A stretch of DNA of 62,531 nucleotides, from NCBI GenBank assembly GCA_900315595.1, contig OMZQ01000016.1, positions 1 through 62,531 of the forward strand, in the 5' to 3' direction. The notes under the pieces are model-generated. The model saw nothing but the letters and a program-made list of their open reading frames with translations, ran no database searches and was not told the origin of the DNA. The DNA is from an uncultured Eubacteriales bacterium. GTDB lineage: Bacteria > Bacillota > Clostridia > Oscillospirales > Oscillospiraceae. The translations under genes were made by a program, and so were the position numbers. Numbering within the stretch: position 1 is the first letter of the stretch; every line of letters starts with the position of its first letter. Below, in pieces: positions 32,564 through 40,658 of this stretch.

Positions 32564-33663
32564 TCTATCTGGACAGCGCCGCCACCACCTTTCACAAGCC
32601 GCCCGCCGTCTACCGGGCGGTCGAGACCGCCATGCGGACCTGCGCCAGCCCCGGACGGGGCGGCTACGCCGCGGCGCAGGCTGCGGAGCGGACCGTCTAC
32701 CGATGCAGGACGCTGGCGGCGGAGCTGTTTGACTGCCCGCCCGAGTCGGTCTGCTTCACGTCCTGCGCCACCGAGGGGCTGAATATTGCCATCCGCACCC
32801 TGGTCCGTCCCGGCGACCGGGTCGTCATCTCCGGTCTGGAGCACAACGCGGTCACGCGGCCTCTGCACGCGATCGGGGCCGTGACCGAGCCGGTCCGCGT
32901 GCCGCTGTTCTCCTCCGACGCTTGGGCGGAGGCCTTTGCCGGGGCCGTTACAAAGGGAACCGCCTGCGTGATCTGCACCCAGGTTTCGAACGTCTTCGGG
33001 GCCGTCCTGCCGATCGACCGGATCGCGGCGCTCTGCGCCGAGCGGGGCATCCCGCTGATCGTGGACGCCTCGCAGGCCGCGGGACTTCTGCCGGTGCGCC
33101 TGCGCGCCTGGAAGGCTGCCTTCGTCGCCATGCCGGGGCATAAGGGGCTGTACGGCCCGCAGGGGACCGGAATGCTGCTCTGCGGCAGAATGCCGCAGCC
33201 CCTGCGCTTCGGCGGCACGGGGAGCCTCTCCGCCGAGCAGACGATGCCCGATTTTCTGCCCGACCGCCTGGAGGCGGGCACGCTGAACGTGCCGGGGATC
33301 GCAGGCCTCGGCGCGGGTCTTCGCTACGTCAAAGCGCTTGGCAGGGGCGGGCGGCTTGCAGATGAGCGCCGTATGCTCATCCGGGCGGCGGCGGAGCTGC
33401 GCCGGCTCGGCGCGTCGGTCTGGACCGGCCCGTCCCAGACGGGCGTTCTGTCGTTTTGCATCCCGGGCGTCGATCCGGCGGAGGCTGCCGCGCGCTTTGC
33501 CGAGCGGGGGATCGCCCTGCGTGCCGGCCTGCACTGCGCGCCCCTGGCCCACCGGACGGCAGGGACCTTTCCGGCGGGAACCATTCGCGCCTCTGTTTCG
33601 TCTATGACTGCGCCGGAGGATCTGACTGCCCTGGTTCGTACCGCAAAGCGGCTGTATTTCTAA
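32560..33663 (+). CDS. Class V aminotransferase / cysteine desulfurase-like
   Basis: A 367-residue PLP enzyme. N-terminal [12 protein letters not shown], cofactor-binding [10 protein letters not shown], and the Schiff-base Lys in [12 protein letters not shown] are clear. A Cys in [14 protein letters not shown] (near residue 335) corresponds to the catalytic Cys loop of SufS/Csd types. Probably delivers sulfur, with DUF3343 as a possible acceptor; a supply for ThiI is speculation. Start GTG at 32560 (GGGAGG upstream) is preferred to GTG at 32551. Confidence 0.83.
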   Translation: MIYLDSAATTFHKPPAVYRAVETAMRTCASPGRGGYAAAQAAERTVYRCRTLAAELFDCPPESVCFTSCATEGLNIAIRTLVRPGDRVVISGLEHNAVTRPLHAIGAVTEPVRVPLFSSDAWAEAFAGAVTKGTACVICTQVSNVFGAVLPIDRIAALCAERGIPLIVDASQAAGLLPVRLRAWKAAFVAMPGHKGLYGPQGTGMLLCGRMPQPLRFGGTGSLSAEQTMPDFLPDRLEAGTLNVPGIAGLGAGLRYVKALGRGGRLADERRMLIRAAAELRRLGASVWTGPSQTGVLSFCIPGVDPAEAAARFAERGIALRAGLHCAPLAHRTAGTFPAGTIRASVSSMTAPEDLTALVRTAKRLYF

Positions 33664-33701
33664 AAAATAAGGAAAAATCACGATCCGGGCGGAGAAAACC
33701 C

Positions 33702-33730
33702 TTGCTATTTCCGAAAAACTTTTGTATAAT
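33702..33730 (+). promoter_or_regulatory. Promoter of the cdaA operon
   Basis: TTGCTA (33702-33707) and TATAAT (33725-33730), 17 bp apart, precede cdaA by 63 bp. Confidence 0.75.
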
Positions 33731-33793
33731 CTTAAAGATAAAATAGGTGTAGTGCAGACAGCACTCCCGCATTCGGGCTGACAGGAGATTTGC

Positions 33794-34666
33794 ATGAAAC
33801 AAATACAGGAATTCCTATCGAATATCAGGAATACCTTCCCGAGCATCACCGTGGTGGATATCCTCGATATTCTGTTGGTGGCCTTTGTCATCTACCAGGT
33901 CATCAATCTGATCCGCTCCACCAGTGCCTACCGCATTGCCAAGGCCATCGTGATCCTTTTGATCGTGACCGCCGTTACGGACCTGTTGAATTTCCACACG
34001 ATCAATTATCTGCTGGAGCGTGTGCTTGAGTTAGGCTTCGTCGCCCTGGTCATCGTATTTCAGCCGGAGCTCCGCCGCTTCCTGGAGAAGATCGGCGGCC
34101 GCTCGATGCGCGATCTGATCGGCATCAACAGCTCCGGCCAGGAGAACTCGATGCCCGAGGTCATCCGCGAGACCGTCGAGGCCTGCGAGGCCATGTCCAA
34201 GGAGCGCGTCGGCGCGCTGATCGTCTTTGAGCGGGAAAACTCCCTCGAGCAGGTCAGCAGTACCGGCACGAAGGTGGACGCAGCGGTCTCTCAGGAGCTC
34301 ATCCGAAATATTTTCTTCCCGAAGGCTTCCCTGCATGACGGCGGCATGATCATCAACAACTGCCGCATCGAATCTGCCGGCTGCCTGCTTCCGCTCACGG
34401 AGAACCGCAACCTGAGCACCGACCTCGGCACCCGCCACCGCGCGGGCGTCGGCGTCAGCGAGACGGCCGACTGCGTGGTCGTCATCGTCTCCGAGGAGAC
34501 CGGCACCATCAGCGTGGCCATCAACGGCATGCTCAAGCGTTATCTGTCCAACGAAACCCTCCGCAGACTGCTGACGCAGGAGCTGATCGGAGACGAGAAG
34601 AAGAGCTCCGTCATCGACAAGCTCAAGGGCCACAGGAAAGGAGGCGACAAGGATGCAAGGTCGTAA
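33794..34666 (+). CDS. cdaA: Diadenylate cyclase CdaA
   Basis: A 290-residue membrane c-di-AMP synthase. Three N-terminal helices (about 20-90) are followed by the DAC domain (about 105-270). Two ATP-binding motifs are visible: H181-D182-G183-G184, where DGA is more usual, and RHRAGVG at 214-220. The cell uses c-di-AMP for osmotic and wall control. It overlaps ybbR/cdaR by 14 nt, the typical order. A strong promoter lies upstream. Confidence 0.95.
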   Translation: MKQIQEFLSNIRNTFPSITVVDILDILLVAFVIYQVINLIRSTSAYRIAKAIVILLIVTAVTDLLNFHTINYLLERVLELGFVALVIVFQPELRRFLEKIGGRSMRDLIGINSSGQENSMPEVIRETVEACEAMSKERVGALIVFERENSLEQVSSTGTKVDAAVSQELIRNIFFPKASLHDGGMIINNCRIESAGCLLPLTENRNLSTDLGTRHRAGVGVSETADCVVVIVSEETGTISVAINGMLKRYLSNETLRRLLTQELIGDEKKSSVIDKLKGHRKGGDKDARS

Positions 34667-35927
34667 AATTGCAACCCTTCTGATCTCGCTGCTTGCCGCT
34701 TTCCTGCTCTGGCTCTACGTGATCACCAGCATCGCGCCGGAGGCGACTGCCCGGATCAGCGACATCCCCGTGACCGTGGACGGCAGCATCGTTCTGGAGG
34801 AGCGCGGGCTGATCATCACCGACCAGAGAACGGAGAACATCTGGCTGGAGGTCAGCGCCTCCCGTGTGAATCTCACAAAGCTCAACAGCAGCTCGATCCG
34901 CATCTCCGCCGACGCCAGCAAGATCCGCGAGCCCGGCACCTACGAGCTGAGCTACAGCGTGATCTACCCGGATACGGTCAATTCCAACGACGTGGACCTC
35001 CTTCGCCAGTCGACCAGCCGCGTCACCGTCACCGTTTCCCGGCTGGACACGAAGACGGTCCCGGCCGTCATCTCCTGGCAGGGCTCCGTGCCCGAGGGCT
35101 ACACTGCCGAGACGGGCAGCGCTACCCTGAACCCCGAGGAGGTCACGCTGACCGGCCCGACCGAGGAGATCTCCAAAATCACCGAGGCCCGTGTGGTATT
35201 TGACCTTTCCGCCATGAACGAGACCGTCATTCAGACGATCCCCTTTACCTTCTACGACGAAGACGGTAACATCATCCTCATTTCGGACAATACCACCGTC
35301 AGCGCGGAGTCGGCCACGCTGACCCTTCAGATCCTTCGCTCCCGCCAGGTTTCCCTTCAGGTGGAGCTGGTAGAGGGCAACGGCGTCACCGCCGATAACG
35401 CGGTCGTCACCTTCTCCACCGAAACCATCACGGTCAAGGGCAACGCCGAGGTCGTAGACGCCATGGACGACGTTCTGATCGTCGGCAGCCCGATCGAGCT
35501 GTCCAAGATCCGGGATCAGCAGACCTTCCGCTGCAATCTGAACCTGCCCGCCGGCGTCACCAGCGATACCGGCGAAACCACCGTGGAGGTCACGGTCGCC
35601 ATCGTGGGAATCAGCAAGGCCTCCATCCCGGTCACGGATATCCGCGTCATCAACCAGATGGAAGGCTATGAGACCAGCGTGACCTCCAAGAGCGTCAACG
35701 TGACCGTTCGCGGCGCGACCTCCGAGATCAATCAGCTCCGCAACAGCAAAAACAACGGCATCTATATCCTCGTTGACCTGGAGGGCAACACCCAGACCGG
35801 CAGCTTTACCGTGGTCGGAACCGTCGTCAACGACGCCCATCCAGACGTCGGCGTGGTGGATGAGGCGCAGGTCAGCGTCAGCGTGACGCCGAGCGCCGAG
35901 ACGCCGCCCGAAACCTCGGAGGGCTGA
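34653..35927 (+). CDS. cdaR: YbbR-domain protein, CdaA regulator
   Basis: A 424-residue protein with one N-terminal membrane helix (about 7-27) and about four YbbR repeats in the extracytoplasmic part. Such CdaR proteins bind and tune CdaA. It overlaps cdaA and leads directly into the next gene (stop and start share one base). glmM, which often follows in this operon, is absent here. The C-terminal tail is Pro/Glu rich. Confidence 0.88.
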   Translation: MQGRKIATLLISLLAAFLLWLYVITSIAPEATARISDIPVTVDGSIVLEERGLIITDQRTENIWLEVSASRVNLTKLNSSSIRISADASKIREPGTYELSYSVIYPDTVNSNDVDLLRQSTSRVTVTVSRLDTKTVPAVISWQGSVPEGYTAETGSATLNPEEVTLTGPTEEISKITEARVVFDLSAMNETVIQTIPFTFYDEDGNIILISDNTTVSAESATLTLQILRSRQVSLQVELVEGNGVTADNAVVTFSTETITVKGNAEVVDAMDDVLIVGSPIELSKIRDQQTFRCNLNLPAGVTSDTGETTVEVTVAIVGISKASIPVTDIRVINQMEGYETSVTSKSVNVTVRGATSEINQLRNSKNNGIYILVDLEGNTQTGSFTVVGTVVNDAHPDVGVVDEAQVSVSVTPSAETPPETSEG

Positions 35928-36820
35928 TGTTCGGCTACGTCAGACCCCTTCGGCCGGAGCTGCGCATCCGGGATTACGACGCCTACCACGCGGCCTATTG
36001 CGGACTTTGCCGCGCGCTGGCAAAGCGCTACGGCTTCCGAAGCCGCTTTCTGGTCAACTATGATATGACCTTCCTCTATCTGGTCCGCGCCTCCGTCCGC
36101 CCCGCGGCCCCGACCAGGCGGTGCTTCTGCCCCGCCCGGCCCGGACGGAAAAAGCCCTGCCTCTGCGACGACGACGGCTTTGCCCGCGTGGCAGCCTGCA
36201 CGGTCGTCCTCTGCTACTGTAAGATCCTGGACAATATCCGCGACAGCGGCTTCTGGAAGGGCCTTGCCTGCCGGCTGCTGAAGCACGTCTACCGCCGACC
36301 CTGGCGGAAGGCGGAACAGGACGCCCCGGAATTCGCGGCTCTGGTCCGGACGAAGCTCCGGGCGCTGTCAGAGCTTGAGGCGGCGAAAAGCCCCGGAATG
36401 GACGCTGCGGCGGATACCTTCGCCGCCATCGTCGCCGCCTGTGCGGACGATCTGCCCGACGAGGCGATCCGCCGCCCGGCGCAGGCCCTGCTCTATCAGG
36501 TGGGCCGCCACGTCTACCTCTGCGACGCCCTGGACGATCTGGCCGAGGACCTGCGCACCGACGGCTATAACCCCCTTCGCTACCGCTTTGCGCCGACGCA
36601 GACCGGCCTGTCCGACGAGGATCTGGCCTATCTGAGCCAAATCATGGACAGCGGCGTCAACCTGGCCGGCGCGGCCCTGTCCCTGCTTCCCGTGCGGCAG
36701 TACGGCTCGCTTTTGGAAAACATCGTCTATCTCGGCCTTCCGGCTGTATTCGCCGCGGTGAAGACCGGGCGCTTCCGGGCCGGCGCAAAAGAATTTCCCC
36801 GAAAGGAGAACCCATCATGA
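35927..36820 (+). CDS. DUF5685 family protein
   Basis: A 297-residue protein that begins MFGYVRP and has a Cys cluster (CGLC near 25, CFCPARPG and CLCDDDG, CKILD) typical of this uncharacterised family. Function unknown; the Cys groups could bind metal, which is inference. It overlaps cdaR by one base and the J-domain gene by 4 nt, so it belongs to the cdaA transcript. Confidence 0.7.
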   Translation: MFGYVRPLRPELRIRDYDAYHAAYCGLCRALAKRYGFRSRFLVNYDMTFLYLVRASVRPAAPTRRCFCPARPGRKKPCLCDDDGFARVAACTVVLCYCKILDNIRDSGFWKGLACRLLKHVYRRPWRKAEQDAPEFAALVRTKLRALSELEAAKSPGMDAAADTFAAIVAACADDLPDEAIRRPAQALLYQVGRHVYLCDALDDLAEDLRTDGYNPLRYRFAPTQTGLSDEDLAYLSQIMDSGVNLAGAALSLLPVRQYGSLLENIVYLGLPAVFAAVKTGRFRAGAKEFPRKENPS

Positions 36821-37452
36821 ACGATCCCTATGAGGTGCTCGGCGTCTCGCGCAACGCTTCGGACAGCGAGATCAAAAAAGCCTATCACGACCTTGTGAAG
36901 AAATATCACCCCGATAACTACGCGGACAACCCTCTGGCGGACCTCGCCTCCGAAAAAATGAAGCAGATCAACGAGGCCTACGACTCCATCACGCGGGCCA
37001 GGGCTTCCGGCGCCTCGTCCTCCGGCGGCTACCAGTACGGTCGCAGCGGCGCTTCCGGCGGCAGCTACAGTTACGGCTACGGTTATCAGGGCGCAAGCGG
37101 CGGCGGACAGTATCAGACGGTTCGCGAGCTTCTCAATTCCAACCGGCTGGACGCGGCGGAGGCCACGCTCAACGGGATGCCGAACCGGGACGCCGAGTGG
37201 TATTTCCTCCGGGGCGAGATCGCCTACCGCCGCGGCTGGCTCGACGAGGCCCGCCAGAACTATCAGGCGGCCTGCTCCATGCAGCCGGGCAATATGCAGT
37301 ACCGTTCTGCGCTGCAGAACGTCTCCGGCGCTTATACGCCCTACCGCCAGACCAACTACCAGCAGAGCTCCGATCTGAATGACGCCTGCAATATCTGCAA
37401 CGCGCTGCTCTGCCTGAACTGCCTCTGCGGGGGAGGAGGCTGCGGACGTTGA
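36817..37452 (+). CDS. J-domain protein with TPR-like region and Cys-rich tail
   Basis: A 211-residue DnaJ-like protein. The J domain (about 3-65) has the catalytic HPD (KYHPDNY). A Gly/Ser/Tyr-rich linker (about 68-100) is followed by a TPR-like helical repeat region (about 105-175) and a C-terminal Cys-rich tail ([16 protein letters not shown]). It should stimulate an Hsp70 through HPD. A close paralogue without HPD lies one gene downstream (37995). Confidence 0.82.
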   Translation: MNDPYEVLGVSRNASDSEIKKAYHDLVKKYHPDNYADNPLADLASEKMKQINEAYDSITRARASGASSSGGYQYGRSGASGGSYSYGYGYQGASGGGQYQTVRELLNSNRLDAAEATLNGMPNRDAEWYFLRGEIAYRRGWLDEARQNYQAACSMQPGNMQYRSALQNVSGAYTPYRQTNYQQSSDLNDACNICNALLCLNCLCGGGGCGR

Positions 37453-37982
37453 GCCGGACCCGAAAACTGACGCTCTCCGCCATGGTCGCTGCCCTCTGCG
37501 TTGCCTGCATGGCGCTGAGTCTTCTGATCCCGCGGGTCACGCTGGCGATCACGGCCCTGGCGGGCATTTTCCCCGCCGTCGTGGTCATCACCTGCGGCTG
37601 CGGCTGGGCTGCCGGCGCTTCGGCGGTTGCCGCCGCGCTGGGGCTGCTGATCCTGCCGGATAAGACCGCCCCCCTCTGGTTCGTCTTTTTCTTCGGCCAC
37701 TATCCGATCTGGAAGGCCCTCATCGAGCGCCTCCGGAACCGGCTCGGAAAGCCGTGGCTGGGCTGGGTTTTGAAGCTCCTCGGCTTCGCGGTCTGCGCGG
37801 CCCTGCTCCTGATCCTCTTCCGCGCGGTCTTTACCGCGCCCCTGCCTGAGCGGCTTTTGGGCACGGGCTATGGACCCTGGCTGCTGGCTGCAGGCCTGAC
37901 CGCCGCCTTCGTTTTTTACGATATCGCCTTTTCCGGGCTGATCGCCTGGTTCCGCAGCACGGTCCTGCCCCGGCTGCGCTGA
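37449..37982 (+). CDS. Multi-pass membrane protein, ECF S-component-like
   Basis: A 177-residue protein with about five predicted helices and a basic N terminus ([12 protein letters not shown]). The start [12 protein letters not shown] opening resembles ECF transporter substrate-binding (S) components, but no EcfA or EcfT is here. Start TTG at 37449 (GGGGGAGGAGG upstream) overlaps the J-domain stop. Sandwiched between two J-domain paralogues, so a joint role is possible. Substrate unknown. Confidence 0.65.
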   Translation: MSRTRKLTLSAMVAALCVACMALSLLIPRVTLAITALAGIFPAVVVITCGCGWAAGASAVAAALGLLILPDKTAPLWFVFFFGHYPIWKALIERLRNRLGKPWLGWVLKLLGFAVCAALLLILFRAVFTAPLPERLLGTGYGPWLLAAGLTAAFVFYDIAFSGLIAWFRSTVLPRLR

Positions 37983-37994
37983 AAGGAGATCCCA

Positions 37995-38612
37995 TTGACG
38001 GAAGAACGGAAAAACGCCTGCAGACTCCTCGGCGTTTCAGAAACAGCTTCTCAGGCAGAGCTGCAGGCCGCCTGCGACGATCAGCTCGCGCGGTTTGATG
38101 AGATGAAGTATCTGGGCAGCCCGCTTGCCGACATGGCGGCCCAAAAGCGGGAACAGATCCGGGCTGCATACCGTCTGCTCGCCGCCCCGGAGCCTGCGGA
38201 GCCGCCCGTCTTCGAGCAGCCCGCGCCGGAGTATGCCGCCGATCCCCATGCGGGGGAGAGCGTATCCATCCGCGTGCGCAGGCTGCTGAACGCGGGCAAG
38301 GCGGAGGAAGCCGACGCGCTGCTTTCCGCCCAGACGGATGCCGAGACGAATCCGGAGTTCGTCTATTTGCGGGGCATGACCCGCTGGAAGCAGGGCTGGC
38401 TGGACGAGGCCTGCCAATATGTGGACAAGGCGACGAAGATGGCGCCCAAGAACGATGAGTACAAGGCTGCCTCCGGGCAGATCCTTGCCGGGCTGCCGCC
38501 TGCCTCCAAGGTGAAACGAAGCTTTGCCGGGAAAACGGGCTGGGCCGTCTGCGGCTGCCTCTCCGAGTGCCTTTGCGAGGCACTCTGCGAGAGCATTTGC
38601 GAAGGCTGCTGA
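37995..38612 (+). CDS. Degenerate J-domain/TPR paralogue with Cys-rich tail
   Basis: A 205-residue protein. Its first 65 residues align with the J domain of the gene at 36817 (SPLADMAAQKREQIRAAY beside [18 protein letters not shown]), but HPD is lost. The TPR-like region (VRRLLNAG, GWLDEACQ) and a Cys-rich tail (CGCLSECLCEALCESICEGC-type, 20 residues) are shared. Without HPD it cannot stimulate Hsp70 the usual way and may be a scaffold or a decoy. TTG start with GGAGAT upstream. Confidence 0.78.
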   Translation: MTEERKNACRLLGVSETASQAELQAACDDQLARFDEMKYLGSPLADMAAQKREQIRAAYRLLAAPEPAEPPVFEQPAPEYAADPHAGESVSIRVRRLLNAGKAEEADALLSAQTDAETNPEFVYLRGMTRWKQGWLDEACQYVDKATKMAPKNDEYKAASGQILAGLPPASKVKRSFAGKTGWAVCGCLSECLCEALCESICEGC

Positions 38613-38672
38613 GCCCCGGATGAGAAAATGACGGCGCAGGTCCATCCCGCGCCAAAGAAGGAGAATACAAGC

Positions 38673-39551
38673 GTGATCAAAAGCATGACCGGATACGGAA
38701 GGGCTCTGGGTGAATTTGCGGACAAGCAGATCACCGTGGAGGTCCGCTCCGTCAATAACCGCTATCTCGACTGCACCGTAAAGCTGCCCCGGCTCTACGC
38801 CTTTGCCGAGGACGCCATCAAGCAGTGCGTCAAGCAGCACGTCTCCCGCGGCAAGGTGGACGTCTTCGTTACCGTCAACCAGATCCGGGACAGCAGCGTG
38901 CGCATCGCCCTGAACCGCTCGGTTCTGGAGGGCTATCTCGCCGCCATGAGCCAGATGGTTTCGGATTACGGCGTCCGTGACGACGTTTCCGCCACCGCCC
39001 TCAGCCGCCTGCCCGACGTCTTCACCGTGGAAAAGGCGGAGGAGGATGAGGATCAGCTCAAGACCCAGCTCCTTGCCGTGGCCGGACAGGCCCTGGACGC
39101 CTACGACGCCATGCGCGCCGCCGAGGGTCAGGCCCTGGCAAACGATCTGCGCGCGAAGGCCGCCGGGATCGCGGAGATGGTCTCCTTCGTGGAGACCCGC
39201 AGCCCTGCCACCGTTGCCGAGTACCGGGAAAAGCTCTACGCCCGGATGCAGGAGGTCCTTTCCTCCGCCGCCGTGGACGAGGCCCGGATTCTGACCGAGG
39301 CCGCCATCTATGCCGATAAGGTCGCCGTGGATGAGGAGACCGTCCGCCTGCGCAGCCATCTTTCCCAGCTGGAAGCCATGCTCTCCGCCTCCGAGCCGAT
39401 CGGCCGCAAGCTCGATTTCCTGATGCAGGAGATCAACCGCGAGACCAACACCATCGGCTCCAAGTGCGGCGATCTGGAGCTTGCCCGGACGGTCGTCAAT
39501 ATCAAGGCCGAGCTGGAAAAGATCCGCGAGCAGATCCAGAACATCGAGTAA
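38673..39551 (+). CDS. yicC: YicC/YloC family endoribonuclease
   Basis: A 292-residue protein. The N-terminal MTGYGRA motif and EVRSVNNRYLD, and C-terminal DFLMQEINRETNTIGSK, define the family, now linked with RNA decay. The true start is GTG at 38673 with AAGGAG upstream; it opens the housekeeping operon, with remA 21 nt downstream. Confidence 0.93.
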   Translation: MIKSMTGYGRALGEFADKQITVEVRSVNNRYLDCTVKLPRLYAFAEDAIKQCVKQHVSRGKVDVFVTVNQIRDSSVRIALNRSVLEGYLAAMSQMVSDYGVRDDVSATALSRLPDVFTVEKAEEDEDQLKTQLLAVAGQALDAYDAMRAAEGQALANDLRAKAAGIAEMVSFVETRSPATVAEYREKLYARMQEVLSSAAVDEARILTEAAIYADKVAVDEETVRLRSHLSQLEAMLSASEPIGRKLDFLMQEINRETNTIGSKCGDLELARTVVNIKAELEKIREQIQNIE

Positions 39552-39572
39552 GCCCGAAAAGAAGGAACAGAA

Positions 39573-39830
39573 ATGAAACTCATCAACATCGGCTTCGGCA
39601 ATATGGTCTCCGCCCAGCGGCTGCTGACCGTCGTCAGCCCCGATTCCGCCCCGGTCAAGCGACTGATCCAGGAGGCGCGTGAACGCGGCATGCTGATCGA
39701 CGCCAGCTACGGGCGCAAGACCAGGTCGGTCCTCGTCATGGATACCGACCACGTGATCCTGTCCGGCCTTGAGCCGAAGACGATTGCCGGACGCGTTTCC
39801 GAAGAGGAGGACTCCATTGAAGAAGGGTAG
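39573..39830 (+). CDS. remA: RemA-type DNA-binding protein (DUF370)
   Basis: An 85-residue protein with the family core [20 protein letters not shown], and [16 protein letters not shown]. RemA controls matrix and osmotic genes in Bacillus; the target here is unknown. Stop overlaps the gmk start. Confidence 0.93.
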   Translation: MKLINIGFGNMVSAQRLLTVVSPDSAPVKRLIQEARERGMLIDASYGRKTRSVLVMDTDHVILSGLEPKTIAGRVSEEEDSIEEG

Positions 39831-40443
39831 ACTGATCGTGATTTCCGGACCCTCCGGCGTCGGAAAGGGCACCGTGGTCAAGCGCCTGCTGGCCCGCGAC
39901 CCAAACACCTGGCTGTCCGTCTCGGCCACCACGCGGGCGATCCGCCCCAGCGAGACCGACGGCGTGCAGTACCATTTCATCTCGCAGGCAGAGTTTGACC
40001 GGATGATCGCTGAGGGCAGCTTTCTGGAATACGCCTGCTACGTGGACAACAGCTACGGCAGCCCCCTCGCGCCGATCGAGCAAAAGCTCGCCGAGGGCCG
40101 CGACGTTCTGCTGGAGATCGAGGTCCAGGGCGCTCTGCAAATCAAGCAGAAGCGGCCCGACGCCATCTCTGTCTTCATTGCCGCGCCGTCCTTCGAGGCC
40201 CTGGCCGAGCGTCTGCGCGGTCGAAAGGATACCGACGAGGCCGCCATTGCCAAGCGTCTGGAAACCGCCAGACAGGAATACCGGATCGCGCCGCAATACG
40301 ACTACATCGTCGTCAACGACGAGATCGAAACCGCGGTGGCCGACGTGGCCGCCATCCTCCGCGCCGATTTTCTGCGCGCGGAAAACCATCTGAAAGTTTT
40401 ATGCTTAGGAGGCAACGAACATGCTTTATCCCCCGATGAGTGA
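39817..40443 (+). CDS. gmk: Guanylate kinase
   Basis: A 208-residue enzyme that phosphorylates GMP to GDP. P-loop [10 protein letters not shown], the GMP-binding SATTR and YHF, and the lid RGRKDTDE are present. The start is TTG at 39817, with GAGGAGG just upstream, inside the end of remA (14-nt overlap); the ATG-less upstream frame is not supported. Confidence 0.95.
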   Translation: MKKGRLIVISGPSGVGKGTVVKRLLARDPNTWLSVSATTRAIRPSETDGVQYHFISQAEFDRMIAEGSFLEYACYVDNSYGSPLAPIEQKLAEGRDVLLEIEVQGALQIKQKRPDAISVFIAAPSFEALAERLRGRKDTDEAAIAKRLETARQEYRIAPQYDYIVVNDEIETAVADVAAILRADFLRAENHLKVLCLGGNEHALSPDE

Positions 40444-40627
40444 GCTTTTGACCCATATTGACAGCCGCTACCTTCTGGTGAACGTGGTGGCGCGCCGCGC
40501 CCGCCAGATCTCCATCGAAGCGCGTGAATTTGAAGAACCGCTCGAGGAGAAGCCCGTCACCCTCGCCATCCGCGAGGTCGCGGAGGGCAAGCTCGCGGCC
40601 GAGGTCAAGAAGGAGTACCTGCACTGA
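40421..40627 (+). CDS. rpoZ: RNA polymerase omega subunit
   Basis: A 68-residue omega subunit with YLLVNVVARRARQI, the standard core. It overlaps gmk by 23 nt. AGGAGG lies just before the ATG. In Bacillus coaBC follows here, but this genome goes straight to priA. Confidence 0.92.
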   Translation: MLYPPMSELLTHIDSRYLLVNVVARRARQISIEAREFEEPLEEKPVTLAIREVAEGKLAAEVKKEYLH

Positions 40628-40658
40628 GCCTGCGGGTGATTTGCCGGGAGGGACGCGC

